DNA from: Pseudomonas sp.
Lineage (GTDB): Bacteria; Pseudomonadota; Gammaproteobacteria; Pseudomonadales; Pseudomonadaceae
DNA length: 64,000 bases
NCBI GenBank assembly: GCA_030656145.1
Contig: JAUSOF010000093.1
Location: 29,468-93,467 of the forward strand
Reading direction: 5' to 3'
Shown here in pieces: positions 15,940-23,997 of this stretch (positions are counted from its first letter, which is position 1; each line of letters begins with the position of its first letter). Below the pieces are notes generated by a model. It did no database searches. It had not been told where the DNA came from and was given only the letters and a program-made list of their open reading frames with translations. Both the position numbers and the translations under genes were made by a program.

Positions 15940-17319
15940 ATGCAGAAGCCAACAACGTCGAACATCTCGTTCTACAACCTGGCCTGGCGCTGGCATTTCT
16001 ATGCCGGGCTGTTTGTGATTCCGTTTCTGATCCTGCTCTCGCTCACCGGCATCATCTACCTGTTCAAGCCGCAGCTGGATCAACTGATGTATGCCGAACT
16101 GCTGCAGGTCACGCCTGCTGAGCAGGCGATCTCGGCGGATCAGCAGCTGGCGTTGGTGCGCCAGGCGTATCCGCAGGCGAGCATCAGCCAGTACCTGCCG
16201 CCGGTAAACGCCGAGCGCAGTGCGCAGTTTGTGCTGGAGGCTGAGGGGCAGAGCCTCAATGTGTTTGTTGATCCTTACAGCGCCAGGATTCTCGGCAGCC
16301 AGGATGCGCAGCTCAATCTGCAGGCCATCGCCCGCCAGCTGCATGGCGACCTGATGGTCGGCACCCTGGGCGACCGCCTGATCGAACTGGCCGCCGGTTG
16401 GGGCATCGTGCTAGTGGTCTCGGGTTTGTACCTGTGGTGGCCGCGCGGGCGTTCCGGTGCAGGCGTGCTGTGGCCAAGGTTGAGTGCCCGTGGGCGGTTG
16501 TTGTGGCGTGACTTGCATGCGGTGACGGGCTTTTGGGGCTCGCTGCTGTTGCTGTTTATGCTGCTCACCGGCATGACCTGGACCGGCTTCTGGGGCGCCC
16601 AGTTTGCCGGCGCCTGGAACCACTTTCCTGCGGCGATGTGGGACGACGTGCCGCAGTCCGGCAAACTCACCGGCAGCCTGAACACCAGCAGCCAGCAGAC
16701 CGTGGCCTGGGCGGTGGAAACCACGCCGCTGCCGGCTTCCGATCCACACGCCGCGCATAACGGCCATGCCACTGCCGAGAAACCTACCGCCCCGGCCAAC
16801 CTGCTGCAGTACGTGGTCGACACCGCGGCTGAGCGCGGCGTACAGCCGGGTTACAGCATCACCCTGCCGAAAGGTGAAACCGGGGTGTACAGCATCGCCC
16901 TGTTCGCCGCCGACCCGCGTAATGACGCCACTCTGCATATCGATCAGTACAGCGGTACGGTGCTCGCCGATGTGCGCTGGAAAGATTACGGCGTGGTGGC
17001 AAAAACCGTGGAAACCGGGGTGATGTTGCATGAGGGCAAGCTGTTTGGCCTGGCCAACCAGTTGCTGATGCTCGCGGTCTGCCTGCTGGTGCTGCTGAGC
17101 GCGATCAGCGGCCTGATCATGTGGTGGCAACGCCGGCCGAGCGGCAAGCTCGGCGTACCACCGCTGCGCCACGACCTGCCGCGCTGGAAAACCGCGATGG
17201 TCATCATGTGCCTGCTTGGTGCGGCCTTCCCGCTGGTGGGCGCTTCCCTGTTGTTGATCTGGGCGCTGGACTGGCTGCTGCTCTCGCGTTTGCCTGGGCA
17301 GCGCCTGGCCAACGGCTGA
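15940..17319 (+). CDS. PepSY-associated transmembrane protein (second)
   Basis: A 459-residue protein typical of the PepSY-TM family. The opening YNLAWRWHFYAGLFVIPFLI and the motifs LHGDLMVGTLGDRLIELAAG and GLYLWWPRG are hallmarks, with a helix pair around 190-215 (RDLHAVTGFWGSLLLLFMLL). Two further helices lie at the C-terminus. A His-rich insert (DPHAAHNGHA, about residue 270) faces the periplasm and could bind metal. It follows the first PepSY gene after 46 bases and precedes the copper chaperone, supporting a membrane role in copper or iron handling. The family is secure; the reaction is not. Confidence 0.82.
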   Translation: MQKPTTSNISFYNLAWRWHFYAGLFVIPFLILLSLTGIIYLFKPQLDQLMYAELLQVTPAEQAISADQQLALVRQAYPQASISQYLPPVNAERSAQFVLEAEGQSLNVFVDPYSARILGSQDAQLNLQAIARQLHGDLMVGTLGDRLIELAAGWGIVLVVSGLYLWWPRGRSGAGVLWPRLSARGRLLWRDLHAVTGFWGSLLLLFMLLTGMTWTGFWGAQFAGAWNHFPAAMWDDVPQSGKLTGSLNTSSQQTVAWAVETTPLPASDPHAAHNGHATAEKPTAPANLLQYVVDTAAERGVQPGYSITLPKGETGVYSIALFAADPRNDATLHIDQYSGTVLADVRWKDYGVVAKTVETGVMLHEGKLFGLANQLLMLAVCLLVLLSAISGLIMWWQRRPSGKLGVPPLRHDLPRWKTAMVIMCLLGAAFPLVGASLLLIWALDWLLLSRLPGQRLANG

Positions 17320-17330
17320 ATGGAATAACC

Positions 17331-17351
17331 GGCGCGGGCTTGGCCCGCGCC
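17331..17351 (+). other. Strong hairpin after the PepSY gene
   Basis: Perfect stem GGCGCGGGC/GCCCGCGCC with a 3-base TTG loop, 11 bases after the stop. No T-run follows, so it is more likely an mRNA-stabilising or attenuating structure between the PepSY and chaperone genes than a complete terminator. Confidence 0.5.
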
Positions 17352-17408
17352 AAGGCTTCGCGTTACAACACTTGTCATGGACAGTCAGTCCACCATCGGA
17401 GGAACACC

Positions 17409-17891
17409 ATGTTGTTGAAAAAGACCCTGCTGATTGCCGCTCTGCTGAGCCCGAGCCTGTTTGCCAATGCCCACGAATACACCGCAGGCGAGCTGCATAT
17501 CGCACACCCTTGGTCGCGGGAGATGCCGGCCGTAGCGCCGACGGCGGCCGTTTATTTTGTGGTGCACAACAAGGGCGCCGAGGCTGATCGCCTGCTCAGC
17601 GCCAGCACGCCGGTGGCCGGCAAGGCCGAGCTGCACGAGCATATTCATGCTGATGGCCTGATGAAGATGCAACAGGTACAGAACGTGGCGATTCCTGCCG
17701 GTGGCGAAGTGAAATTCGAGCCGATGGGTTACCACGTCATGCTGTTCAACCTGAAGCAGCAGGCCAAGGATGGTGAGCGTTTCCCGCTGACCCTGACCTT
17801 CGAAAAAGCCGGTGCGGTCGAAGTGGAAATCGCCGTACACAAGGACGCCCCTGCCGGTGAGAAGACCCATGGCGAAGGCCACGCGCACTAA
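17409..17891 (+). CDS. PCu(A)C-type periplasmic copper chaperone
   Basis: A 160-residue secreted protein. The signal peptide is MLLKKTLLIAALLSPSLFANA. The mature part begins HEYTAGELHIAHPWSREMP and carries the copper site spread over ELHEHIHADGLMKMQ and the later GYHVM, which matches the H-x10-M-x21-HxM pattern of the family. It ends in a His-rich tail (EKTHGEGHAH). These proteins carry Cu(I) in the periplasm, often to cytochrome oxidase. The ATG has CGGAGG upstream. It lies between the PepSY genes and the OprC-like receptor, consistent with copper import. Confidence 0.88.
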   Translation: MLLKKTLLIAALLSPSLFANAHEYTAGELHIAHPWSREMPAVAPTAAVYFVVHNKGAEADRLLSASTPVAGKAELHEHIHADGLMKMQQVQNVAIPAGGEVKFEPMGYHVMLFNLKQQAKDGERFPLTLTFEKAGAVEVEIAVHKDAPAGEKTHGEGHAH

Positions 17892-17903
17892 TCTGCGCAC
17901 CCA

Positions 17904-17925
17904 GCCCCGCTGCGTTGTGGCGGGG
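17904..17925 (+). terminator. Terminator-like hairpin after the copper chaperone
   Basis: Stem CCCCGC/GCGGGG with a loop of about 9 bases, followed by TTGCTGTTGTT, starting 13 bases after the stop. The T-tract is interrupted, so termination may be partial. Confidence 0.45.
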
Positions 17926-18022
17926 TTGCTGTTGTTCGGTGATGTTCACCGTCATTGATTTGCATCAGCCGTCCTGCTCAGGCCATTAGTCATACTCGGC
18001 GCAGGATTCTTGAGTTGCCGTA

Positions 18023-18394
18023 ATGCCCCGCAATCGTTCCTTTACTGCCGATTACCGCGCGAGCTGGCTGGCCCTGTTGGCCATGCTGTTGCTCAGTGTC
18101 GGGCCGTTGCTGTCGCAGCTCACTGCGCCGGCTGAACCGGCCTGGCTGACGGAACTGGCCTGCGGGGAGCATGTCGGTAGCCATGACAACCCGCTGGATC
18201 ACGACGCGCTGTGGGCCAAGTGCGGCTATTGCACCCTGTTGCTCAACAGCCCGGCCACTGGTTGTGCCAGCCCGACGCTGGCGCTGACCGCCGCTATACC
18301 CGCTGACCGGCATGCCGCGCCGGTGCGCAGCGGCGTTGCCCGCTCGGCCATCTTCCCCGGTTCGCGCAGCCGCGCACCGCCTGCCTATTCCTGA
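18023..18394 (+). CDS. DUF2946 protein with CGYC motif
   Basis: A 123-residue protein with one hydrophobic N-terminal helix (SWLALLAMLLLSVGPLLSQL) and the metal-binding-like motif KCGYCTLL at about residues 72-79, typical of DUF2946 proteins found with copper receptors. The C-terminal tail is proline- and arginine-rich. It directly precedes the OprC-like receptor gene and is probably co-transcribed with it. The role is unknown; binding of copper in the periplasm or membrane is a guess from the two cysteines, the histidines (GEHVGSHDNPLDHDA) and the neighbours. Confidence 0.7.
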   Translation: MPRNRSFTADYRASWLALLAMLLLSVGPLLSQLTAPAEPAWLTELACGEHVGSHDNPLDHDALWAKCGYCTLLLNSPATGCASPTLALTAAIPADRHAAPVRSGVARSAIFPGSRSRAPPAYS

Positions 18395-18470
18395 TCGCCA
18401 TTGCCCTGTTGCTGGTGCCGCGTATGCGGTGCTGGCCATTCCCTGGTTTTGTCTTGATTCTGGAATAGTC

Positions 18471-20567
18471 ATGTCTACTCGTTCGCTTTTGATCAGCGCT
18501 GCACCCTTTCGTCTGGCGCCACTGTGCGTCGGCCTGCTGTTGGCCACTCAGGCGCATGCCGCGCAAACCACCGAACACGACCCGGAACACCACGCGCTGC
18601 AATTGCCGCCAACGGTGGTCACCGCCGTGCAGCAAAGCTCGCCACTGACTGTAGTGGCCGACCCCAAGGACCCGCGCCAGCCGGTGCCGGCCAGCGACGC
18701 CGCCGATTATCTGAAGACCATTCCCGGTTTCTCCGCGATTCGCAGCGGCGGCAGCAACAGTGATCCCGTGCTGCGCGGCATGTTCGGTTCGCGCTTATTG
18801 CTGCTCACCGACGGCGGGCAGATGCTCGGCGCCTGCCCGGGCCGGATGGATGCACCCAGCTCGTATATCTCGCCGGAAACCTTTGACCTGCTGACCGTGA
18901 CCAAAGGCCCGCAAACGGTGATCTGGGGGGCGGGCGCTTCGGCCGGTGTGGTGCGTTTTGATCGCGAGCCAGAGCGTTTCGGCGAGCTGGGCGCGCGCCT
19001 GCATGCCAGCGTGCTGGCCGGCTCCAACGGCCGTTTCGACCAGACCCTGGATGGCGCTGTGGGCGGCGAGCAGGGTTACCTGCGGGTGACCGGCAACCGC
19101 TCGCATTCGGACGATTACGCCAACGGTAACGGCGACACCATCCCCTCGCGTTGGGACAAATGGAACGGCGACGTAGCCCTGGGTTGGACGCCGGATGCCG
19201 ATACGCTGATTGAGATCACCGCCGGCCGTGGTGATGGCGAAGCGCGCTACGGCGGCCGCAGCATGGACGGTACCCAGTTCCAGCGCGAAAGCCTGGGCCT
19301 GCGCGTGGAGCGCAGCAACCTCGGTGGCGTGCTGGATAAGGTCGAGGCCAAGGTTTACTACAACTATGCCGACCACATCATGGACAACTTCCGCCTGCGT
19401 GTGCCTGACCCGACCAGCATGATGGCCGGCCCGATGGCGGCTCAGGTTGACCGCCGCACCCTGGGCGCGCGCCTGGCCGCCACCTGGAAGTGGCAGGATG
19501 TTGAGCTGATCACCGGCGTCGATGCCCAGCGCAGCGAGCACCGCCAGCGCGTTTCCGGCGGCGGCATGATGGGCATGCCCTATGTCGATGCTGATCGCTT
19601 CCCCTGGAACAAGGACGCGCTGATGCACAACTACGGCGCGTTCGCCGAGGCCACCTGGAGCCTGGACGAGCGTGATCGACTGATCTCCGGTGCGCGTCTG
19701 GATCGTGCTTCGGCCAAGGATTACCGGGCAAACTTCAGCGACATGATGGGCATGACCACGCCCAATCCGACGGCGGGCGAAACCCGCGCCGACACTCTAC
19801 CGAGTGGTTTCGTGCGCTACGAGCATGACCTGTCCGGCTCGCCGACCACCCTCTATGCCGGCATCGGCCATGTGCAGCGTTTCCCTGACTACTGGGAGCT
19901 GTTCTCCGCCGGGCTCAACGGGCCGGCTGGCGCAGACAACGCCTTCGACGGCATCAAGCCGGAGAAGACCACCCAGCTGGATATCGGTATCCAGTACAAG
20001 GGTGACGCCCTGCAGGCCTGGGCCTCGGCCTATGTCGGCCAGGTGCGTGACTACATCCTGTTTGACTACCGCGGCATGAGCACCCAGGCCGACAACGTCG
20101 ACGCGCGCATCATGGGCGGCGAGTTGGGTGTGGCGTATGACCTGACGACCAACTGGAAAACCGATGCCACCCTGGCCTATGCCTGGGGCAAGAACAGCAG
20201 TGACGGCGAAGCACTGCCGCAGATGCCGCCGCTGGAAGCGCGCCTGGGCCTGACCTATCAGCGCGACGACTGGAGCGTCGGCGGCCTGTGGCGGGTGGTC
20301 GATGGCCAGGGCCGCATTGCGGATGGACGCGGCAACGTGGTGGGGCAGGACTTTGGCGACAGTGCCGGTTTCGGCGTGCTCTCGCTCAACGGCGCCTACC
20401 GCGTCAGTGAGCAGGTCAAGCTCAGTGCCGGTGTGGATAACCTGCTCGACAAGCAATACGCCGAGCACCTGAATCTGGGCGGTGATTCCGGTTTCGGCTT
20501 CCCAGCTGAAACTCGGATCGACGAGCCAGGCCGGACGTTGTGGGCCAAGGTCGATTTCGACTTCTGA
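18471..20567 (+). CDS. oprC: OprC/NosA-like TonB-dependent copper receptor
   Basis: A 698-residue outer-membrane receptor. The signal peptide ends at about residue 25 (ATQAHAAQTTEHDPEHH). The plug includes DAADYLKTIPGFSAIRSGGS and DPVLRGMFGSRLLLLTDGGQ. The segment MLGACPGRMD contains a CxxxM motif, and DHIMDN later gives HxM; a CxxxM-HxM site is known to bind copper in OprC. Met-rich loops (GGGMMGMPY, DMMGMTTP) add likely metal ligands. The barrel ends in KVDFDF with the terminal aromatic residue required for assembly. With PCu(A)C, PepSY and DUF2946 neighbours, copper uptake is strongly suggested. Confidence 0.88.
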   Translation: MSTRSLLISAAPFRLAPLCVGLLLATQAHAAQTTEHDPEHHALQLPPTVVTAVQQSSPLTVVADPKDPRQPVPASDAADYLKTIPGFSAIRSGGSNSDPVLRGMFGSRLLLLTDGGQMLGACPGRMDAPSSYISPETFDLLTVTKGPQTVIWGAGASAGVVRFDREPERFGELGARLHASVLAGSNGRFDQTLDGAVGGEQGYLRVTGNRSHSDDYANGNGDTIPSRWDKWNGDVALGWTPDADTLIEITAGRGDGEARYGGRSMDGTQFQRESLGLRVERSNLGGVLDKVEAKVYYNYADHIMDNFRLRVPDPTSMMAGPMAAQVDRRTLGARLAATWKWQDVELITGVDAQRSEHRQRVSGGGMMGMPYVDADRFPWNKDALMHNYGAFAEATWSLDERDRLISGARLDRASAKDYRANFSDMMGMTTPNPTAGETRADTLPSGFVRYEHDLSGSPTTLYAGIGHVQRFPDYWELFSAGLNGPAGADNAFDGIKPEKTTQLDIGIQYKGDALQAWASAYVGQVRDYILFDYRGMSTQADNVDARIMGGELGVAYDLTTNWKTDATLAYAWGKNSSDGEALPQMPPLEARLGLTYQRDDWSVGGLWRVVDGQGRIADGRGNVVGQDFGDSAGFGVLSLNGAYRVSEQVKLSAGVDNLLDKQYAEHLNLGGDSGFGFPAETRIDEPGRTLWAKVDFDF

Positions 20568-20577
20568 TGTGTCCAGT

Positions 20578-20700
20578 TGTGGGAGGGGCTTTAGCCGCGA
20601 CTGACAAGGCTCCAGTCCCTCCCTGCGACTATTGGATTCGTAGCCCGGATGTAATCCGGGAGTTGCCCTGCCGACCTCCCCGGATTGCATCCGGGCTACG
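20578..20700. repeat. Two REP families after oprC (one a REPIN)
   Basis: At 20578-20600 there is a single GTGGGAGGGGCTTTAGCCGC repeat. At 20639-20700 two inverted copies of the GTAGCCCGGATG type face each other with a short spacer, a REPIN arrangement. The segment lies between the oprC stop and the next gene and contains no coding sequence. Confidence 0.8.
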
Positions 20701-20790
20701 ATTTTGCGTGCGCTAATAGAGTCTTAAGGTTCAGGCGCGAAAGTAGTCCCCGCAGACACACTTTCTCCCTGCACCGAAGAGGACTACATC

Positions 20791-21057
20791 ATGCGCAAAC
20801 TGCTTCTGCTGTCTCTGGTTCTGGCCAGCCCGCTGACCTTCGCCGCCACCCAATGCACCACCGCCGACAAGGCGCAGTGGCAGGACCAGGACAAATTCCA
20901 GGCTGACCTCAAAGCCCATGGCTACGAGATCAAGAAGTTCAAAGTGACCGGCGGCAATTGCTACGAAATCTACGGTTTCAACAAAGAAGGCCAGAAGGTC
21001 GAAATCTACTTCGATCCGGTCGATGGCAAGGTCATCAAAAGCGAAATCGACGGCTGA
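20791..21057 (+). CDS. Small secreted PepSY-domain protein
   Basis: An 88-residue protein: signal peptide MRKLLLLSLVLASPLTFAA followed by a single PepSY domain (DKFQADLKAHGYEIKKFKVT, then YEIYGFNKEGQKVEIYFDPV, then DGKVIKSEIDG). Two cysteines (QCTTADK and GNCYEIY) could form a disulphide. Small periplasmic PepSY proteins often accompany a cytochrome b561 and modulate redox or metal centres. The stop overlaps the start of the next gene as TGATG, so the two are translationally coupled. Confidence 0.82.
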   Translation: MRKLLLLSLVLASPLTFAATQCTTADKAQWQDQDKFQADLKAHGYEIKKFKVTGGNCYEIYGFNKEGQKVEIYFDPVDGKVIKSEIDG

Positions 21058-21590
21058 TGGACGCCGTTACCACACGCCTCTGGGACCCGCTGGTCAGGTT
21101 GTTCCATTGGTCTCTGGCGAGCGCTTTCCTGGCCAATTACTTCTTCACCGAAGAGGGCGAGAGCTGGCACCGCTGGTTCGGTTACTACGCCGTGGCCTGG
21201 CTGGTGATTCGCCTGGTGTGGGGGTTTATCGGTACACCGGCTGCGCGCTGGGCGGACTTCTGGCCGACCCGGACGCGCCTGGCCGAACACCTGCGGGCAC
21301 TGGTCAGCGGGCGTGATTACCACCGCATGGGGCATTCCCCGCTGGGCGGCCTGGTGATGATCGGCATGATGCTGCTGATGCTCGGCCTGGGCGTGACCGG
21401 CTTTCTGATGGAGGAGGTCGATTACTTCTGGGGCGCTGATTTACCGCTGGAAATCCATGAATTCTGCGCCGATGGGCTGATGGCCCTGGTGGGCCTGCAC
21501 ATCGCGGCGGCGCTGTTTGAAAGCTACCGCCTGAAGGAAAACCTGCCGCTGTCGATGGTCACCGGCAAGCGGCGCAAATTGGACCACTGA
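21057..21590 (+). CDS. Cytochrome b561-type membrane protein
   Basis: A 177-residue protein with four hydrophobic helices of the bacterial b561/Ni-hydrogenase cytochrome b fold: VRLFHWSLASAFLANYFF, YYAVAWLVIRLVWGFIG, LGGLVMIGMMLLMLGLGVTG and DGLMALVGLHIAAALFESYR. Histidines in helix 1 (FHW), before helix 3 (RMGHSPLGG), in EIHEF and in helix 4 (LHIAA) are candidate heme ligands. It passes electrons across or along the inner membrane. Coupling to the small PepSY protein suggests they work as a unit, perhaps in periplasmic reduction in the metal cluster, which is an inference. Confidence 0.85.
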   Translation: MDAVTTRLWDPLVRLFHWSLASAFLANYFFTEEGESWHRWFGYYAVAWLVIRLVWGFIGTPAARWADFWPTRTRLAEHLRALVSGRDYHRMGHSPLGGLVMIGMMLLMLGLGVTGFLMEEVDYFWGADLPLEIHEFCADGLMALVGLHIAAALFESYRLKENLPLSMVTGKRRKLDH

Positions 21591-21601
21591 GTTTTTATCT
21601 G

Positions 21602-21659
21602 TCGCGGCTAAAGCCCCTCCCACAGCGCATGCACTCTGTGGGAGGGGCTTTAGCCGCGA
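21602..21659. repeat. REPIN between convergent genes
   Basis: Perfect 24-base inverted arms (core GCGGCTAAAGCCCCTCCCAC) with a 10-base loop, between the convergent stops of the b561 and deaminase genes. It is the same REP family as 20578 and 23932. It may also act as a two-way transcript end. Confidence 0.8.
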
Positions 21660-21668
21660 TGCTTTTGC

Positions 21669-22616
21669 TCAGACCAGCCTTGCATCCAGGCTGTTCTGTG
21701 CCAGGCGCTTGGCCTGCTCCTGAGTCATGCCCAGGCTGTCGTACAGAGCGGCGAAGTTCTCGGTGACGTAGCCGCCGAAGTAGGCCGGGTCGTCCGAGTT
21801 CACCGTCACCTTCACGCCGCGTTCGAGCATCTGCAGGATGTTGTGTTGGCGCATGTCGTCGAATACACAGAGCTTGGTATTGGACAGCGGGCAGACGGTC
21901 AGCGGGATCTGCTCGTCGATGATGCGCTGCATCAAACGCTCGTCCTCGATGGCGCGCACGCCATGGTCGATGCGCTCGATCTTCAGCAGGTCCAGGGCTT
22001 CCCAGATGTATTCGGGCGGGCCTTCCTCGCCGGCGTGAGCGACGGTCAGATAGCCCTCGCTGCGCGCCTTGTCGAACACGCGCTGGAACTTGCTCGGCGG
22101 ATGGCCCATCTCCGAGCTGTCCAAACCGACGGCGATAAACGCATCGCGGAACGGCCTGGCCTGTTCCAGGGTTTTGAACGCTTCTTCTTCGGGCAGATGC
22201 CGCAGAAAACTGAGGATCAAACCGTGGCTGATGCCCAACTGCTTCTCGCCATCGACCAGCGCCTGCTTGATGCCGCGCAGCACCACTTCAAAGGGAATGC
22301 CGCGGTCGGTGTGGGTCTGCGGGTCGAAGAATGGCTCGGTGTGGATGACGTTCTGCGCCTTGCACTTGAGCAGGTAGGCCCAGGTCAGGTCGTAGAAGTC
22401 CTGCTCGGTGCGCAGCACGTCGGCCCCGGCGTAATACAGGTCGAGAAACTCCTGCAGGTTGTTGAACGCGTAGGCACTACGCAGCGCTTCGACGTCGTTC
22501 CAGGGCAGGGCAATCTTGTTGCGTTCGGCCAGGGCAAACAGCAACTCGGGCTCCAGCGAGCCCTCAATGTGCAGGTGCAGTTCGGCCTTGGGCAGGGCAT
22601 TGAGCCAGTCGTACAT
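21669..22616 (-). CDS. Adenosine/adenine deaminase family protein
   Basis: A 315-residue amidohydrolase. The metal-binding HxH is in LPKAELHLHIEGSLEPELLF (His14, His16). The catalytic segment LTVAHAGEEGPPEYIWEAL, the DHG of ERIDHGVRAIEDE and the metal aspartate in VTVNSDDPAYFGGY are all present. The length and the PEYIWEAL region fit the bacterial group that includes Pseudomonas PA0148, shown to act on adenine (adenine to hypoxanthine) although often annotated as adenosine deaminase. Nearby 8-oxoguanine-deaminase-like and nucleobase transporter genes support a role in purine use. Confidence 0.87.
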   Translation of the reverse strand: MYDWLNALPKAELHLHIEGSLEPELLFALAERNKIALPWNDVEALRSAYAFNNLQEFLDLYYAGADVLRTEQDFYDLTWAYLLKCKAQNVIHTEPFFDPQTHTDRGIPFEVVLRGIKQALVDGEKQLGISHGLILSFLRHLPEEEAFKTLEQARPFRDAFIAVGLDSSEMGHPPSKFQRVFDKARSEGYLTVAHAGEEGPPEYIWEALDLLKIERIDHGVRAIEDERLMQRIIDEQIPLTVCPLSNTKLCVFDDMRQHNILQMLERGVKVTVNSDDPAYFGGYVTENFAALYDSLGMTQEQAKRLAQNSLDARLV

Positions 22617-22709
22617 GGTCAGATCTCGTTATCAGGCGTGGTCGTTGGCAAGTTTAACCGCTTGGTCAGATTTCGCCGAATTGAAAGGCACCCGCAACGT
22701 CAGGGGATT

Positions 22710-22810
22710 GATCGTTCCCACGCTCCGCGTGGGAATGCGGTTGCATTCGTTCTGCGTCTGAGGGGCGCGGAGCGTCCTGGGCTCAGCTCCCACGCCGGAG
22801 CGTGGGAGCC
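22710..22810. repeat. REP-like inverted repeats (CCCACGCTCC type)
   Basis: A hairpin TTCCCACGCTCCGCGTGGGAA followed about 50 bases later by a related one, CTCCCACGCCGGAGCGTGGGAG. This family is distinct from the other REP families in the window. It fills most of the gap between the deaminase and oxygenase genes. Confidence 0.75.
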
Positions 22811-22835
22811 ATCTGCTTCAGCCCCAAGCCCTTAC

Positions 22836-23801
22836 TTAGCTGGGCGGCTCTTCGCGTCGATACGCATAGGTGTCGGCAAAGCGCGAGAGCAGGTACTCGG
22901 CGCTGGTCACTGATGGGTACTTGGGCGGGTTGGCGGCGTCCGAGCAGTTGGGCAGGCAGCTGATTTCGGTGTTCGGGTGTGGCTCGGCGAAGAACGGCAT
23001 GGAGTAACGGTCGACGCCCAGCGGGCTGATCACGCGATGTGGAGTCGAGGTGTAACGGTCATTGCTCCAACGCGCGAGCATGTCGCCGATATTGACCACA
23101 AAGCTGCCGGCAATCGGTGGTGCATCAATCCAGTCGCCGTCGCGGGCGCGTACTTGCAGACCGCCGGCATCGTCCTGATAGAGCAGGGTGATGCAGCCGT
23201 AATCGGTGTGCTCGCCGGCGCCTTGCTGCTCAGTGCTGCTGGCGGTGTGGCGCGGCGGGTAGTGAATCATGCGCAGCACGCTAATCGGCTCATGAAAGCG
23301 TGTGTCAAAGAAGTCGCGGTCGATATTCAGGGCCAAGGTCATGGCGCGTAGCAGGGTGTTGGCCAGTGCTTGCATATCGCTGTAGTGCTGCTCCATCAAC
23401 TCAGACCAGCCGGGCATATCCGGGTGGCGGTTGGGGCCGCGCAGTGGTTTGCCAGCCAGCACCTCGGGGTGATCGGCGGGCATGTGGAAACCCATGTCGA
23501 AGGTTTCCTTCAGATCACTCGGTTTGCTCGGGTCCAGCTGCTCGGTGGCAATCGCACCGTAGCCACGGTGATGGGCGGTCTGGGTAATGTCGATCTTGAG
23601 CTTCTCCGCAGCCGGTAGGGCGAAGAAGGTCTTGGCCGCAGTCAGCAGCTCGTTGATACGTGTCGGGCTGATTGGGTGCCCGGTGATATAGAAGAATCCC
23701 CATTCGCGGCAAGCGCGGTCGATCTGTTCGGCCACAGCTGGCCAGGCGGATTCGTCGGTATTGTAGAGGGGGGCGATGTCGATAATCGGTAGGCTGTGCA
23801 T
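22836..23801 (-). CDS. 2-oxoglutarate/Fe(II)-dependent oxygenase (IPNS-like)
   Basis: A 321-residue oxygenase of the isopenicillin-N-synthase-like superfamily. The N-terminal DIOX_N region reads LPIIDIAPLYNTDESAW and CREWGFFYITGHP. The iron facial triad is visible as GEHTDYG (HxD) and STPHRVISP (distal His), and RYSMPFF carries the arginine that binds 2-oxoglutarate. The start was set at MHSLPIIDI, since the longer frame crosses repeat and terminator sequence. It sits between two purine-deaminase/transport genes on the same strand, so a nucleobase substrate is possible, though the family is wide. A terminator at 23853-23885 separates it from the ABC genes upstream. Confidence 0.87.
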   Translation of the reverse strand: MHSLPIIDIAPLYNTDESAWPAVAEQIDRACREWGFFYITGHPISPTRINELLTAAKTFFALPAAEKLKIDITQTAHHRGYGAIATEQLDPSKPSDLKETFDMGFHMPADHPEVLAGKPLRGPNRHPDMPGWSELMEQHYSDMQALANTLLRAMTLALNIDRDFFDTRFHEPISVLRMIHYPPRHTASSTEQQGAGEHTDYGCITLLYQDDAGGLQVRARDGDWIDAPPIAGSFVVNIGDMLARWSNDRYTSTPHRVISPLGVDRYSMPFFAEPHPNTEISCLPNCSDAANPPKYPSVTSAEYLLSRFADTYAYRREEPPS

Positions 23802-23852
23802 AGAGGCTCCGGGTGGGGGCATGCTGCGAGTCTTCTCGTACCCAGGGCAGCG

Positions 23853-23885
23853 AAAAAGGGCGCCCCGTTTACGGGGCACCCTTTT
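23853..23885 (-). terminator. Bidirectional terminator after the binding-protein gene
   Basis: Hairpin with arms AAAAGGG/CCCTTTT enclosing GCCCCG/CGGGGC around TTTA, with A- and T-runs on both sides, so it can work on either strand. It lies about 110 bases downstream of the BMP-family gene on the minus strand and should end the ABC operon transcript. Confidence 0.85.
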
Positions 23886-23931
23886 GATGCGGTTCTGCCG
23901 GAGGGCAGGGACGGCATCTAGGCGATGTTTA

Positions 23932-23987
23932 GTGGGAGGGGCTTTAGCCGCGACAACCAAACAGCTCGCGGCTAAAGCCCCTCCCAC
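23932..23987. repeat. REPIN (GGGAGGGGCTTTAGCC type)
   Basis: Two inverted 22-base copies of the GTGGGAGGGGCTTTAGCCGC repeat separated by 12 bases, ending 10 bases after the stop of the BMP-family gene. Same family as 20578 and 21602. Confidence 0.8.
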
Positions 23988-23997
23988 AGTCAACCGC

